Below, piece by piece: positions 44,102 to 52,829 of a DNA stretch of 64,000 bases; position 1 is the first letter of the stretch, and every line of letters begins with the position of its first letter. Source of the DNA: Brumimicrobium sp035497735. Its GTDB lineage: Bacteria; Bacteroidota; Bacteroidia; Flavobacteriales_D; Crocinitomicaceae. Where the stretch lies: positions 1-64,000 of the forward strand of contig DATJCX010000017.1 of assembly GCA_035497735.1 (NCBI GenBank). Reading direction: 5' to 3'. Both the position numbers and the translations under genes were made by a program. The notes beneath the pieces are model-generated. The model had not been told where the DNA came from and ran no database searches. It saw only the letters and a program-made list of their open reading frames with translations.

Positions 44102-44890
44102 TTATTCAACGGGTTTTAACTGAGAACTGAATAAGTGTAGGCCTGAAGCGGGTGCAACATAGCTTAGCTTAATCTTATTTTCTCCGTCTAAAGTGCGTAT
44201 AAAATCATCCCATGTCATTTTATCTTGTCCGAGTTCAAGTAAGGCACCCATCATCAAACGAATTTGATTGCGTTTAAAACCTTCTCCTCGAAATTTAACG
44301 AGGTAACTTTTCTCAGGAAAAAAAGAAGCGTGAAGCTCTGTATTCTCGACAAGTTCGCACGAAAGTACTTCTGCCACTGTATTGGTTGCTGGATTGGGTC
44401 TAAATGTATAAGAATAAAAATCCTTTTTCCCTTCAAATAGCTTGGCGGCTTTTTGCATTAATGGAATATTTAATTCAGCGATGATATTGCACATAAAGGC
44501 TGCACAATACGGATGAAACTTTTCACCATGTGCAAAGTAATAATGGTATTCCTTGATTTTTTCTGATTGAATAATATTGAAATGCCTATCTGTTTCATCA
44601 ATTGATAAAGCACGGATATCGGCAGGCAAGTTGAGATTAAAGGTGCTTAAAAACATCGATGAATCTTCAATGTTTTGGGTTGTGAAAATTTCGATATATG
44701 TATGGTTTACAGAAACCATTGCATCGGTCCGGCCAGCAGCCAAAACTTTATTGGCCGAATCGGGTAAAACCCAATTTAATGTCTTTAACACCATTTCTTG
44801 GACAGTTATCACATTGGGCTGCTTCTGCCAACCGTGATACCTAAATCCAAGATATTGGAGCTCTATAATATAATAAAATCGTTGTGCCAT
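44102..44890 (-). CDS. truA: tRNA pseudouridine synthase TruA-like
   Basis: 262 residues. TruA makes pseudouridine at tRNA positions 38-40. Start region YYIIELQYLGFRYHGWQKQP, catalytic D56 in AAGRTDAMVSVNH, YHYYFAH (about 115) and RNQIRLMMGALLELG (about 203) fit the family. The usual motif around the Asp is GRTDAGVHA; here GV-HA is replaced, so this is a divergent branch. The substrate positions therefore should not be assumed. Confidence 0.85.
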   Translation of the reverse strand: MAQRFYYIIELQYLGFRYHGWQKQPNVITVQEMVLKTLNWVLPDSANKVLAAGRTDAMVSVNHTYIEIFTTQNIEDSSMFLSTFNLNLPADIRALSIDETDRHFNIIQSEKIKEYHYYFAHGEKFHPYCAAFMCNIIAELNIPLMQKAAKLFEGKKDFYSYTFRPNPATNTVAEVLSCELVENTELHASFFPEKSYLVKFRGEGFKRNQIRLMMGALLELGQDKMTWDDFIRTLDGENKIKLSYVAPASGLHLFSSQLKPVE

Positions 44891-44941
44891 TTCTGGCAGT
44901 AAAGATAGTTCTTTCGAATTAAGTAAGTTGAAAGAAGAGAA

Positions 44942-45289
44942 TTATTCTTCTCTTCTTTCTGTTTCCTTCAACGCAGGCTTTAAAGTTTTCAACTCAGCCT
45001 TTTCCAACTTAACAGCTGCCTTTGTTTCCTTTTTCGGCTCAGTCGGACTTTTTACCTCTCTTGCTGGAGCTAATCGCTCTTCTTTTACTCCTTCCTTCTC
45101 ACGAATTTCTGTATTCTTTGGTTCAACTTGCGTTGCTTTTAGCTTTTCGTTTTCAACTTTCGTCTCTTTATTAATAATTGTACTTTCTTTTTTTGTAAAC
45201 TTCATTTCTGTAGCCTTACCTTCTTGTGCAAATACTGCCGCTGAAGTCATTAAAAAGAAAGCTCCAGCTAATAAAATTGATTTTTTCAT
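44942..45289 (-). CDS. Secreted charged protein of unknown function
   Basis: 115 residues with a signal peptide (AGAFFLMTSAAVFAQE). The mature part is a low-complexity, Lys/Glu-rich sequence with few hydrophobics (EKEGVKEERLAP, KAAVKLEKAELK) and no cysteine. Probably disordered or helical in the periplasm. Not recognised. Lies 51 bp upstream of truA on the same strand. Confidence 0.68.
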   Translation of the reverse strand: MKKSILLAGAFFLMTSAAVFAQEGKATEMKFTKKESTIINKETKVENEKLKATQVEPKNTEIREKEGVKEERLAPAREVKSPTEPKKETKAAVKLEKAELKTLKPALKETERREE

Positions 45290-45599
45290 AATTTCTAAAT
45301 TTTGTTTGATGAGTAAAGTTACAAATTTTGTTCCAATTATAAAACATTGTTTAAAACAATGTTTGTTTCGCCATAATAGACTTAAATTTAATCATTTATA
45401 GAGAATTTGGGAGTAGCTATCTCAAAAGTAGGAAAAATGTTAAATCTTGAAAAGGAGAAAGAATTGAGCCTGCTGTAGTATGTGCTGTAGTTCGAAATTT
45501 ATCAGCCACGAAAGTGTTCTGCAGTTTTGAGTTATACACCGTTAATTAATGTTAGTATTCTTCGTATATTCGCCTATTATTTACTACCATCAACACTAT
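45290..45599. other. Intergenic region upstream of the glycosyltransferases
   Basis: About 310 bp. Contains the palindrome copy 3 (45411-45535) and a near-consensus -7 box TATATTCG at about 45568-45575. Otherwise nothing seen. Confidence 0.5.
45411..45535. repeat. Palindrome family copy 3, inverted
   Basis: Imperfect arms GTAGCTATCTCAAAAG (about 45413-45428) and GCAGTTTTGAGTTATAC (45521-45537) enclose TAGTATGT (45476-45483), the complement of the ACATACTA core found in copies 1 and 2. This copy thus lies in the opposite orientation and its arms use CTCAAAA in place of TTTCAAAA. Confidence 0.6.
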
Positions 45600-46838
45600 A
45601 TGGATTCTTTAAACCAAAATGTATTGTATATTTCTTATGATGGAATGACTGACCCATTGGGACAATCACAGGTTTTACCCTATCTAACCGCTTTGTCAAA
45701 AGAATATAATTTCCATTTAATTTCTTTCGAAAAGAAAGAGAGGTTTAACGAATATAAAACGACCATTCAAAAGATTTGCGATCAAAACAATATCATTTGG
45801 CATCCACAAATTTATACAGCTAAACCACCTGTTTTTTCTACCTTGTGGGATATTTTTAAGATGTTTAGAGTGGCAAATAAACTTCACAAAAAACAGCAAT
45901 TTAAAATAGTGCATTGTAGAAGTTACATCAGTGCTCTCGTAGGTTTGTCTTTTAAGAATAAAGGGAAGGCAAAGTTTGTTTTCGATATGCGTGGATTTTG
46001 GGCTGATGAACGTGTAGAAGGTGGCTTGTGGAATACTGAAAAGCTGATCTATAAGCGTATTTACAACTATTTTAAGAAAAAGGAAAAAGCGTTTTTTATG
46101 CATTCCGATGCGATTATTTCTCTTACAGTGAATGGGAAAAAGGAAATTCTTTCTTGGAATCTGGATAATGTGAATGCTGAAAAAATCACTGTAATTCCTT
46201 GCTGTGTTAACTTGGAGTTGTTCGACTTAAAACAATTGACGACAGAAAAGCAAATTGAATTGAAAACAAAATTAGGCTTGTCAAAAGAGGATTTTGTTCT
46301 TGGCTACATCGGTTCTATTGGTACTTGGTATATGTTGCCTGAAATGCTCGATTATTTCAAGGTGATGCTGGCAGATAAGCCGAATGCTAAGTTTTTATTT
46401 TTGACGGGTGAAAATCCTGAAACGATTCTCAATATGGCAAAGGAAAAGGCCATTTCAAATGATAAAATAATCATTACAAAGGGATTACATAATGAAATGC
46501 CGCAGTATATTTCTTTGTTCGACTTGTCCATTTTCTTTATCCAACCTGTTTTTTCAAAAAAAGCTTCTTCGCCAACTAAACAAGGTGAAATAATGGCCAT
46601 GGGCGTGCCCTTGGTGTGTAATTCTGGTGTTGGTGATACGGATTTTGTGGTGAATAAATACCAGTCGGGCTATTTGATTAAGGATTTTACTGATGCGGCA
46701 TATTTGGAGCATATTAAAAGTTTGAACTTGCATGAATTTGATGCTACCAATTTGGCGAAAGGCGCTCATGAGTTCTTCGGATTAGAAAATGGTGCGAATA
46801 GTTACTTATCGGTTTATAATTCTATTTCTAATGGCTAA
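45600..46838 (+). CDS. Glycosyltransferase, GT4-like
   Basis: 412 residues from ATG 45600; 17 further in-frame residues upstream overlap the promoter region. GT-B fold: NVLYISYDGMTDPLGQSQV at the N-terminus, KIVHCRSYISALVG, FDMRGFWADERVEGG, and the C-terminal donor domain FVLGYIGSIGTW (about 237) with KQGEIMAMGVPLVCNSGVGD (about 321). Acts in the cytosol on sugar nucleotides, probably for cell-surface polysaccharide. It overlaps the next glycosyltransferase by 8 bp. Confidence 0.88.
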   Translation: MDSLNQNVLYISYDGMTDPLGQSQVLPYLTALSKEYNFHLISFEKKERFNEYKTTIQKICDQNNIIWHPQIYTAKPPVFSTLWDIFKMFRVANKLHKKQQFKIVHCRSYISALVGLSFKNKGKAKFVFDMRGFWADERVEGGLWNTEKLIYKRIYNYFKKKEKAFFMHSDAIISLTVNGKKEILSWNLDNVNAEKITVIPCCVNLELFDLKQLTTEKQIELKTKLGLSKEDFVLGYIGSIGTWYMLPEMLDYFKVMLADKPNAKFLFLTGENPETILNMAKEKAISNDKIIITKGLHNEMPQYISLFDLSIFFIQPVFSKKASSPTKQGEIMAMGVPLVCNSGVGDTDFVVNKYQSGYLIKDFTDAAYLEHIKSLNLHEFDATNLAKGAHEFFGLENGANSYLSVYNSISNG

Positions 46839-47898
46839 GATACTTTTTATTACACCTTATCCGCATCAAGAAGCTCCATCTCAGCGTTTTCGTTTTGAGC
46901 AATACATTGATCTGTTAAAGTCCGCTGGACATGAATTGCATTTTTCTTCCTTTTATTCCTTAAAATTTTGGAATGTGCTTTATGAAAAAGGTAAATTCTT
47001 TAAGAAAATTGCCTTGTTTTTCTGGGCTTTTATAAAACGTATCTTTCTGTTGTTTACTTTGTGGAAATACGATTATATCTTTATTCACAGGGAAACTACT
47101 CCGGTTGGTCCGCCTGTGTTTGAATGGATTATCGCCAAAGTGCTTCGTCGTAAGTTTATCTATGATTTTGATGATGCTATTTGGCTGGCTAATTATAGTG
47201 AAGTCAATTCAAAATGGCAGAAATTGAAAATGTATGGAAAGGTGAAATATTTGATGAAATGGGCAGATAAAGTAACTGCAGGAAATGCTTATTTGGCAAA
47301 TTTCGCAAGTCAATTTAACGACAATGTCCAAATTATTCCCACAACCATAGATACAGAGCACTATCACAACCAATTAAGCAATCACGATGAAGAAAAAGTG
47401 GTGATTGGTTGGACAGGTTCTCATTCAACGATGCAGTATCTGGATTTTATTTTCCCGATAATTGCCGAACTAGAGGAGGAGTATGATTTTAAATTTCATC
47501 TTATTTCTGACAAGGCGCCTGAAACATCGCTGAGGTCTTTGGAGTACGTTAAATGGAACAAAGCAACGGAAATCGAAGACTTGTCGAAACTGCACATTGG
47601 AATTATGCCGTTGGAAGAAGATCAATGGTCGGAAGGAAAATGTGGCTTTAAGGGTTTACAATATATGTCGCTTGGAATTGCCGCAATTCTCTCGCCTGTC
47701 GGGGTGAATAAAGCCATTGTTCAACAGGGTGAAAATGGCTTTTTAGCCAAGGATGCTGAGGAATGGAAAGCAAGACTAATCGACTTGTTGACACACCCCG
47801 AAAAACGAAAGGAAATCGGCTTAAAAGGGCGCCAAAGAATCGTTGAAGCGTATTCCGTTCAGTCTCAAAAAGAAGTTTATCTGAAATTGTTTCAATAA
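46831..47898 (+). CDS. Glycosyltransferase, GT4-like
   Basis: 355 residues from ATG 46831, which overlaps the preceding stop; a longer reading from 46789 is unlikely. N-terminal KILFITPYPHQEAPSQRFRF, FIHRETTPVGPPVFEW, IYDFDDAIWLAN, and the donor domain with VIGWTGSHSTMQYL (about 190) and GIMPLEEDQWSEGKCGFKGL (about 265). A hydrophobic stretch (about 55-85) may help membrane association. Forms a two-gene unit with the previous glycosyltransferase; product unknown. Confidence 0.87.
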   Translation: MAKILFITPYPHQEAPSQRFRFEQYIDLLKSAGHELHFSSFYSLKFWNVLYEKGKFFKKIALFFWAFIKRIFLLFTLWKYDYIFIHRETTPVGPPVFEWIIAKVLRRKFIYDFDDAIWLANYSEVNSKWQKLKMYGKVKYLMKWADKVTAGNAYLANFASQFNDNVQIIPTTIDTEHYHNQLSNHDEEKVVIGWTGSHSTMQYLDFIFPIIAELEEEYDFKFHLISDKAPETSLRSLEYVKWNKATEIEDLSKLHIGIMPLEEDQWSEGKCGFKGLQYMSLGIAAILSPVGVNKAIVQQGENGFLAKDAEEWKARLIDLLTHPEKRKEIGLKGRQRIVEAYSVQSQKEVYLKLFQ

Positions 47899-47899
47899 A

Positions 47900-49570
47900 C
47901 TATTCTATAATTTTCTTTAAAAACTTTTCTGTAATTAAATAGGTTGGTTTTACTCCCGTCAATCCTAAACCACCAGATGCTAAAGTGCTTCCCGTTTCTA
48001 ACGGATTGTCTGATGCGTAATAAGCATATCTTAATTTAACATCAGGGGAAATGCTCTTTCTGATTTTCGATGCGGCTTGTATGGCTTTTTGATAATGTGC
48101 TCCTTCCATTTCCAATCCTATTATATTCCAAGTTGACTGTTTGAAGTACAATAATACATCTCTATTTTGCAAGGAAGTTCCCAGTACACTTATCATATGT
48201 CCTTCGTAAACATTGACACCGTATCCTTCAAAATCGGCTACACTGATTTCGTTCTTAAATGGATAATTATCGGATGTTCCTTCGAAAATATGCGCATGGG
48301 GAATCATAATGTCTCCTTTATCGCCGATGAGAATTCCTGCTTTACCCATAATGGAAATAGAAGCAACATCTAACATCACTTCTTTTCCTTTTTTATTGAC
48401 ATAGGGTTTTAATAATTCATCCATCGCCTCAAAGGCTTGCTCTCCGAAAGCATAATCTATAACCAAAATCACTTCGTCTTTTTGAACGCCAGTTTCCGAG
48501 AGAAAACTTTCACTGAAATCTATCTTCGATAGGTCGAAAAGTTGAACGTTGATATTGGTTCCTGAATGATCTCTGATACAGGTCATCCCTTGTGTCACCG
48601 CTAAGTCGTGAATGGCTTTTCTATCGGCTTCATTCTCGGGTTGACTCAGGCGCTCAAAAATTTCGATTTTGTTTAACTTTTCCGAACGATGACTAAAAAC
48701 TTGCTTGGCAAACAGGAAGTTCATCACGCTGTGCATATTTGCCGAAATTACATGAATAGGGCGGTGCAAAAGATGTTGTTTTTCAAGAATTTCTTTTATC
48801 TCAGAAGCCCATTTTTCACCGTAAATGTGATGTCCCATTCGTTCTCTTAACGTAGAACTAAAGGTGATGATTCTTTTTTTACCGTTTACAATTTCATCAA
48901 TTGCCAACTTTCCTATCCAGTAGATAACATGTAGAAATCTGTTTGGATTTTCAGCTGTAGCTAAAGCTAAATTGGTAGAATTTACCTCTTGGAATGTTCT
49001 TCCTATAATGTTTCCTGCGTGAAACATAGCAATTTCAAGTTCCTCCTTGCTCAATTCTTCCTTGAGAATAAAGCTTTCAAACTTCCTCCATTCTTGCGTC
49101 AAAACTCCCTCTTTGTTGATGAGAACTTGGTTGGCAATCTTATGGGATTCGATAAATAAGAAGGTTAAATGTGTTAGAATATCGTAAATATCAGAACGAC
49201 CCAAGGTGATTTCTACGTTCATTTGCTCCTTGTCGATGCGGTAACAATTTCGTCTTCTTTTCGGGGGAACGATTGGCTTTAAATGAGAATATCGGTAACC
49301 TTCATCGGCTGTTAAGTTGATGATTTGACACTCTTCAATCCCCTCTGGTAAACGGTCTAATACATAAATTAATCCGTTGAGTTCCATCTTATCTCCACCT
49401 AAAGTTCCATAAATTTCGGGCTGTAGCGAGAGTAAGTTTTCACGTAAGGCTGTTCCGGAAACTCCCATCGGCTTGTAAAATCCTCTATTAAAAAGGTGAT
49501 TCATCGCAATATAAATGCGTTGTATAGCGTGTGTAGCTTCTTGTGCTTTTGTTCTTTTACTTTCTGACAT
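47900..49570 (-). CDS. Conserved Bacteroidota protein, probably DUF6909 family
   Basis: 556 residues, soluble, no signal peptide. I recall similar Bacteroidota proteins under DUF6909 (memory, not searched). The N-terminal half is helical with IQRIYIAMNHLFNRGFYKPM and DIYDILTHLTFLFIESHKI. The C-terminal part (about 365-556) has an alpha/beta phosphorylase-like pattern: VILVIDYAFGEQ, MGKAGILIGDKGDIMIPHAH, and GLEMEGAHYQKAI, which resembles the MEG motif of nucleoside phosphorylases and AMP nucleosidases. A nucleosidase-related activity is possible but unproven. Converges with the glycosyltransferase gene (1-bp gap). Confidence 0.72.
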   Translation of the reverse strand: MSESKRTKAQEATHAIQRIYIAMNHLFNRGFYKPMGVSGTALRENLLSLQPEIYGTLGGDKMELNGLIYVLDRLPEGIEECQIINLTADEGYRYSHLKPIVPPKRRRNCYRIDKEQMNVEITLGRSDIYDILTHLTFLFIESHKIANQVLINKEGVLTQEWRKFESFILKEELSKEELEIAMFHAGNIIGRTFQEVNSTNLALATAENPNRFLHVIYWIGKLAIDEIVNGKKRIITFSSTLRERMGHHIYGEKWASEIKEILEKQHLLHRPIHVISANMHSVMNFLFAKQVFSHRSEKLNKIEIFERLSQPENEADRKAIHDLAVTQGMTCIRDHSGTNINVQLFDLSKIDFSESFLSETGVQKDEVILVIDYAFGEQAFEAMDELLKPYVNKKGKEVMLDVASISIMGKAGILIGDKGDIMIPHAHIFEGTSDNYPFKNEISVADFEGYGVNVYEGHMISVLGTSLQNRDVLLYFKQSTWNIIGLEMEGAHYQKAIQAASKIRKSISPDVKLRYAYYASDNPLETGSTLASGGLGLTGVKPTYLITEKFLKKIIE

Positions 49571-49880
49571 ATATTTCTTTTATCGATAAAATTCGTAGTT
49601 GTGTATAGGTTTTAAAACATATAAATATAACATTTTATTTGAAAGAGAAAACCGGATTGGGGGGATTTGAAGTTTTTTAACAAAAACCGTTCGGCGTGAA
49701 TAAAACCTTGTCTTTTTAAATTTCGAGGGATAATTTGGAGGAATTACTGGTCTTTTGGTCGGAAGCCTTCACATTTCTAGCGCTTTCTACTTTTCTGTTT
49801 CAACTATTGTCACCTTTCCATCAAATAATCTCCTACACTACAAAAATCTTTCTATTTTTGTGTTATTCAAAATAGATAGG
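49571..49880. other. Divergent intergenic region before asnS
   Basis: 310 bp. The palindrome TTTATCGATAAA lies at 49579-49590, nine bases before the minus-strand start, in an 18-mer shared with 2319-2336. The asnS -7 box is at 49853-49860. The frame that extends asnS upstream through this region lacks coding character. Confidence 0.55.
49853..49860 (+). promoter_or_regulatory. -7 box for asnS
   Basis: TATTTTTG matches TAnnTTTG and lies 20 bp before ATG 49881, which decides against the 42-residue longer reading. Confidence 0.6.
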
Positions 49881-51320
49881 ATGAAACATACTAAAATTAG
49901 AACGTTATTAGAATCACCTCAAATTGGTGAAACAGTTGTTGTTAAAGGTTGGGTAAGAGCTTTTCGTAGCAATCGCTTTATTCAAATAAATGATGGTTCG
50001 ACAATCAATAATATTCAAATTGTTGTTGAGTATGAAAACTTTGACGAGGCTGTATTGGATAAGATCCATACGGCTACTGCACTTGAAATTCAAGGTAAAG
50101 TGGTAGAATCAGAAGGAAAAGGTCAAGCAATTGAAATCGCTGCGGCAACCATCAAGGTTATCGGAGAAGCGAATCCGGACGATGTTCAAAAAACAGTGCT
50201 GCAACCGAAGAGACACTCTTTGGAGTTTTTACGTGAGCAAGCACATCTGCGTTTTAGAACGAATGTTTTTGGTGCAGTTTTCAGAATTCGCCATGGTTTA
50301 ACCTTTGCTATTCATAAATTCTTTAATGATAAAGGTTTTTACAACGTTCATACGCCTATTCTTACAACTTCTGACGCTGAAGGAGCTGGTGAAATGTTTC
50401 ACGTAACGAATTTTGATTTAAATAATATTCCAAAAACGGAAGACGGAAAGGTTGATTATTCAAAAGACTTTTTTGAAAAAGCGGTTAACTTAACTGTTTC
50501 TGGTCAGTTGGAAGCCGAACTTGCAGCTTTAGGCTTGGGTCAGGTTTATACGTTTGGACCAACATTTAGAGCAGAAAACTCAAATACATCTCGTCACTTG
50601 GCTGAATTCTGGATGATAGAACCAGAAGTTGCTTTCAATGACTTGAATGATAATATGGATTTAGCAGAATCTTTCTTGAAATATTTATGTGCTTATGTTT
50701 TGGAGAATTTTCAAGATGACTTAGCATTCTTAGATGAAAGAGATAGAAACGAGCAAAAGTCAAAGCCGGAAGCAGAACGTAACCCGTTGAGTTTAATCGA
50801 ACGTTTGAAGTTTGTGACGGAAAACGATTTTAAACGTATCACCTATACAGAAGCAATAAAGGTGCTAGAAAATTCTACGCCTTACAAAAAGAAACGATTC
50901 AAATACCCAGTAGAATGGGGAACAGATTTACAATCAGAACACGAGCGTTATTTAGTAGAAAAAGAGTTTAATCGTCCGGTAATCATTACAGATTATCCAG
51001 CGTCGTTTAAGGCTTTCTACATGCGTTTGAACGAAGACGGGAAAACTGTTGCAGCAATGGATATTTTATTCCCAGGAATTGGTGAAATTATCGGTGGTTC
51101 ACAACGTGAAGAGCGTTTAGACGTTTTAACAAGTAAATGTGAGGAGTTCGAAATCGATGCTACTGACTTATGGTGGTATATCGACTCGCGTAAATTCGGT
51201 ACGGTGCCACATGCTGGTTTTGGATTAGGGTTCGAAAGAATGGTGATGTTTGCAACGGGAATGACTAACATTCGTGATGTAATTCCTTTCCCAAGAACTC
51301 CAGGTAACGCTGAATTTTAA
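49881..51320 (+). CDS. asnS: Asparaginyl-tRNA synthetase
   Basis: 479 residues from ATG 49881. OB-fold anticodon-binding domain (1-110, with KGWVRAFRSNRFIQINDG), then the class II core: motif 2 FRAENSNTSRHLAEFWMIEPE (split across about 233-252), and motif 3 GFGLGFERM (about 447). The direct AsnRS route is indicated by FHVTNFD and the overall length. A 57-bp gap precedes rpoN; asnS followed by rpoN is probably one unit. Confidence 0.96.
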   Translation: MKHTKIRTLLESPQIGETVVVKGWVRAFRSNRFIQINDGSTINNIQIVVEYENFDEAVLDKIHTATALEIQGKVVESEGKGQAIEIAAATIKVIGEANPDDVQKTVLQPKRHSLEFLREQAHLRFRTNVFGAVFRIRHGLTFAIHKFFNDKGFYNVHTPILTTSDAEGAGEMFHVTNFDLNNIPKTEDGKVDYSKDFFEKAVNLTVSGQLEAELAALGLGQVYTFGPTFRAENSNTSRHLAEFWMIEPEVAFNDLNDNMDLAESFLKYLCAYVLENFQDDLAFLDERDRNEQKSKPEAERNPLSLIERLKFVTENDFKRITYTEAIKVLENSTPYKKKRFKYPVEWGTDLQSEHERYLVEKEFNRPVIITDYPASFKAFYMRLNEDGKTVAAMDILFPGIGEIIGGSQREERLDVLTSKCEEFEIDATDLWWYIDSRKFGTVPHAGFGLGFERMVMFATGMTNIRDVIPFPRTPGNAEF

Positions 51321-51377
51321 GAAAATAGTTAAAAAATTTAATTTTTATTGTTAATTTAAGCGTAGAAATTTAGCGGT

Positions 51378-52829
51378 ATGGCACTTAGACAATCACTTTC
51401 TCAGAAATTAGAGCAAAAGCTCTCACCTCAACAAATTCAATTGATGAAATTGTTGCAGATCCCTGCTGTTGAGCTGGATCAGCGTGTAAAGCAAGAGCTT
51501 GAAATAAATCCTGCATTGGAAGAAGGAAGAGAAGATGATTATGAGGATGAGTTTGAAAGAGAAGATGACTTTCAAGATGAGGTGGATGGGGAAGAAAGGG
51601 ATTTTGATATAGATGAGTATTTTACCGATGATGAACCTGCCTATAAAACGCAAATATCAAATAGAGGAAAAGATGATGAAGATAAGAGTATGCCGCTTTC
51701 TTCTGGTAAGTCTTTCCAAGAATTATTAATCGGACAACTCAATTTAGAAGGATTGTCTGACGCAAAGAAAAAAATAGCCATTTATTTGGTCGGTAATCTT
51801 GACGACTCAGGTTATTTAGACAGAGATATTGATGCAATTGTTGACGATTTAGCTTTTTATCAGAATATTGAAACAAGCGAAGAGGAATTGATAGAAATCC
51901 TTAAGGAAGTTCAGAAATTGGATCCTCCAGGTGTTGGTGCGAGAGATTTAAAGGAGTGCCTGGTGCTTCAAATGCAAAGAAAACAGGACGGAAATATCAC
52001 ACGATATACCGCACTAAAAATCTTACAAGATCATTTTGAAGAGTTTACCAAAAAACATTATCAAAAAATCATTCAACGTTTGGAAATTTCTGAGGACGAT
52101 TTAAAGGATGCTATCCAAGAGATTATTCGCCTAAATCCTAAACCGGGTGGGTCGATTAAAGAAAACTCAAAAGTTTTTCAGCAAGTAGTGCCTGACTTCC
52201 ATGTAACGGAAGAAGATGGTGAATTATTCTTGACCTTAAATGGTAGAAATGCACCAGAATTAAAAATTAGTCCGGGTTATAAGACCATGCTAAAAACTTA
52301 TTCTGAAGGTGCAGAAATGAGTAAAGCAGATAAAGATGCCTTGGCTTTTGTAAAAAGTAAATTAGACTCTGCAAAATGGTTTATCGACGCAATTCAACAA
52401 CGTCAAAATACATTGATGTCAACGATGTCGGCGATCATGAATTACCAAAGAGAATATTTCTTAACAGGTGATGAAACGATGCTACGTCCAATGATTTTAA
52501 AGGACATTGCAGAAATTGTTAACCTGGATATATCAACTATTTCGCGTGTTGCCAACTCTAAGTTTGTGCAAACGGAATACGGAACTTTGCCCTTAAAATA
52601 CTTCTTCTCAGAATCATTATCTACTGATTCAGGTGAGGAGGTTTCTACAAGAGAAGTGAAACGTATTTTACAAGACGTTATCGATGCAGAGGATAAGAGA
52701 AAACCTTTGACGGATGAGAAGTTAACAGAAATATTGACTGAAAAAGGTTACAACATCGCTCGACGAACAATCGCCAAATACAGAGAGCAATTAAATATTC
52801 CAGTAGCAAGACTTAGAAAAGAACTTTAA
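51378..52829 (+). CDS. rpoN: RNA polymerase sigma-54 factor
   Basis: 483 residues. Region I LRQSLSQKLEQKLSPQQIQL with MKLLQIPAVEL (activator interaction), an acidic region II (about 50-95, DDYEDEFEREDDFQDE), the core-binding and helix-turn-helix region III, and the RpoN box ARRTIAKYREQLNI (about 460-473), which contacts the -24 element. It transcribes AAA+-activator-dependent promoters; no activator is encoded in this window. The stop overlaps the next start in TAATG. Confidence 0.97.
   Translation: MALRQSLSQKLEQKLSPQQIQLMKLLQIPAVELDQRVKQELEINPALEEGREDDYEDEFEREDDFQDEVDGEERDFDIDEYFTDDEPAYKTQISNRGKDDEDKSMPLSSGKSFQELLIGQLNLEGLSDAKKKIAIYLVGNLDDSGYLDRDIDAIVDDLAFYQNIETSEEELIEILKEVQKLDPPGVGARDLKECLVLQMQRKQDGNITRYTALKILQDHFEEFTKKHYQKIIQRLEISEDDLKDAIQEIIRLNPKPGGSIKENSKVFQQVVPDFHVTEEDGELFLTLNGRNAPELKISPGYKTMLKTYSEGAEMSKADKDALAFVKSKLDSAKWFIDAIQQRQNTLMSTMSAIMNYQREYFLTGDETMLRPMILKDIAEIVNLDISTISRVANSKFVQTEYGTLPLKYFFSESLSTDSGEEVSTREVKRILQDVIDAEDKRKPLTDEKLTEILTEKGYNIARRTIAKYREQLNIPVARLRKEL

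Noticed and set aside
44928..45401. Plus-strand frame opposite the secreted charged protein
   Set aside because: The opposite strand carries a signal peptide and typical Lys/Glu codons; the plus frame is its mirror, rich in Ser/Phe as expected of antisense.
49755..49880. 42-residue upstream extension of asnS
   Set aside because: It covers the -7 promoter box and has no similarity to the AsnRS N-terminus, whereas MKHTKIR at 49881 is a normal start.
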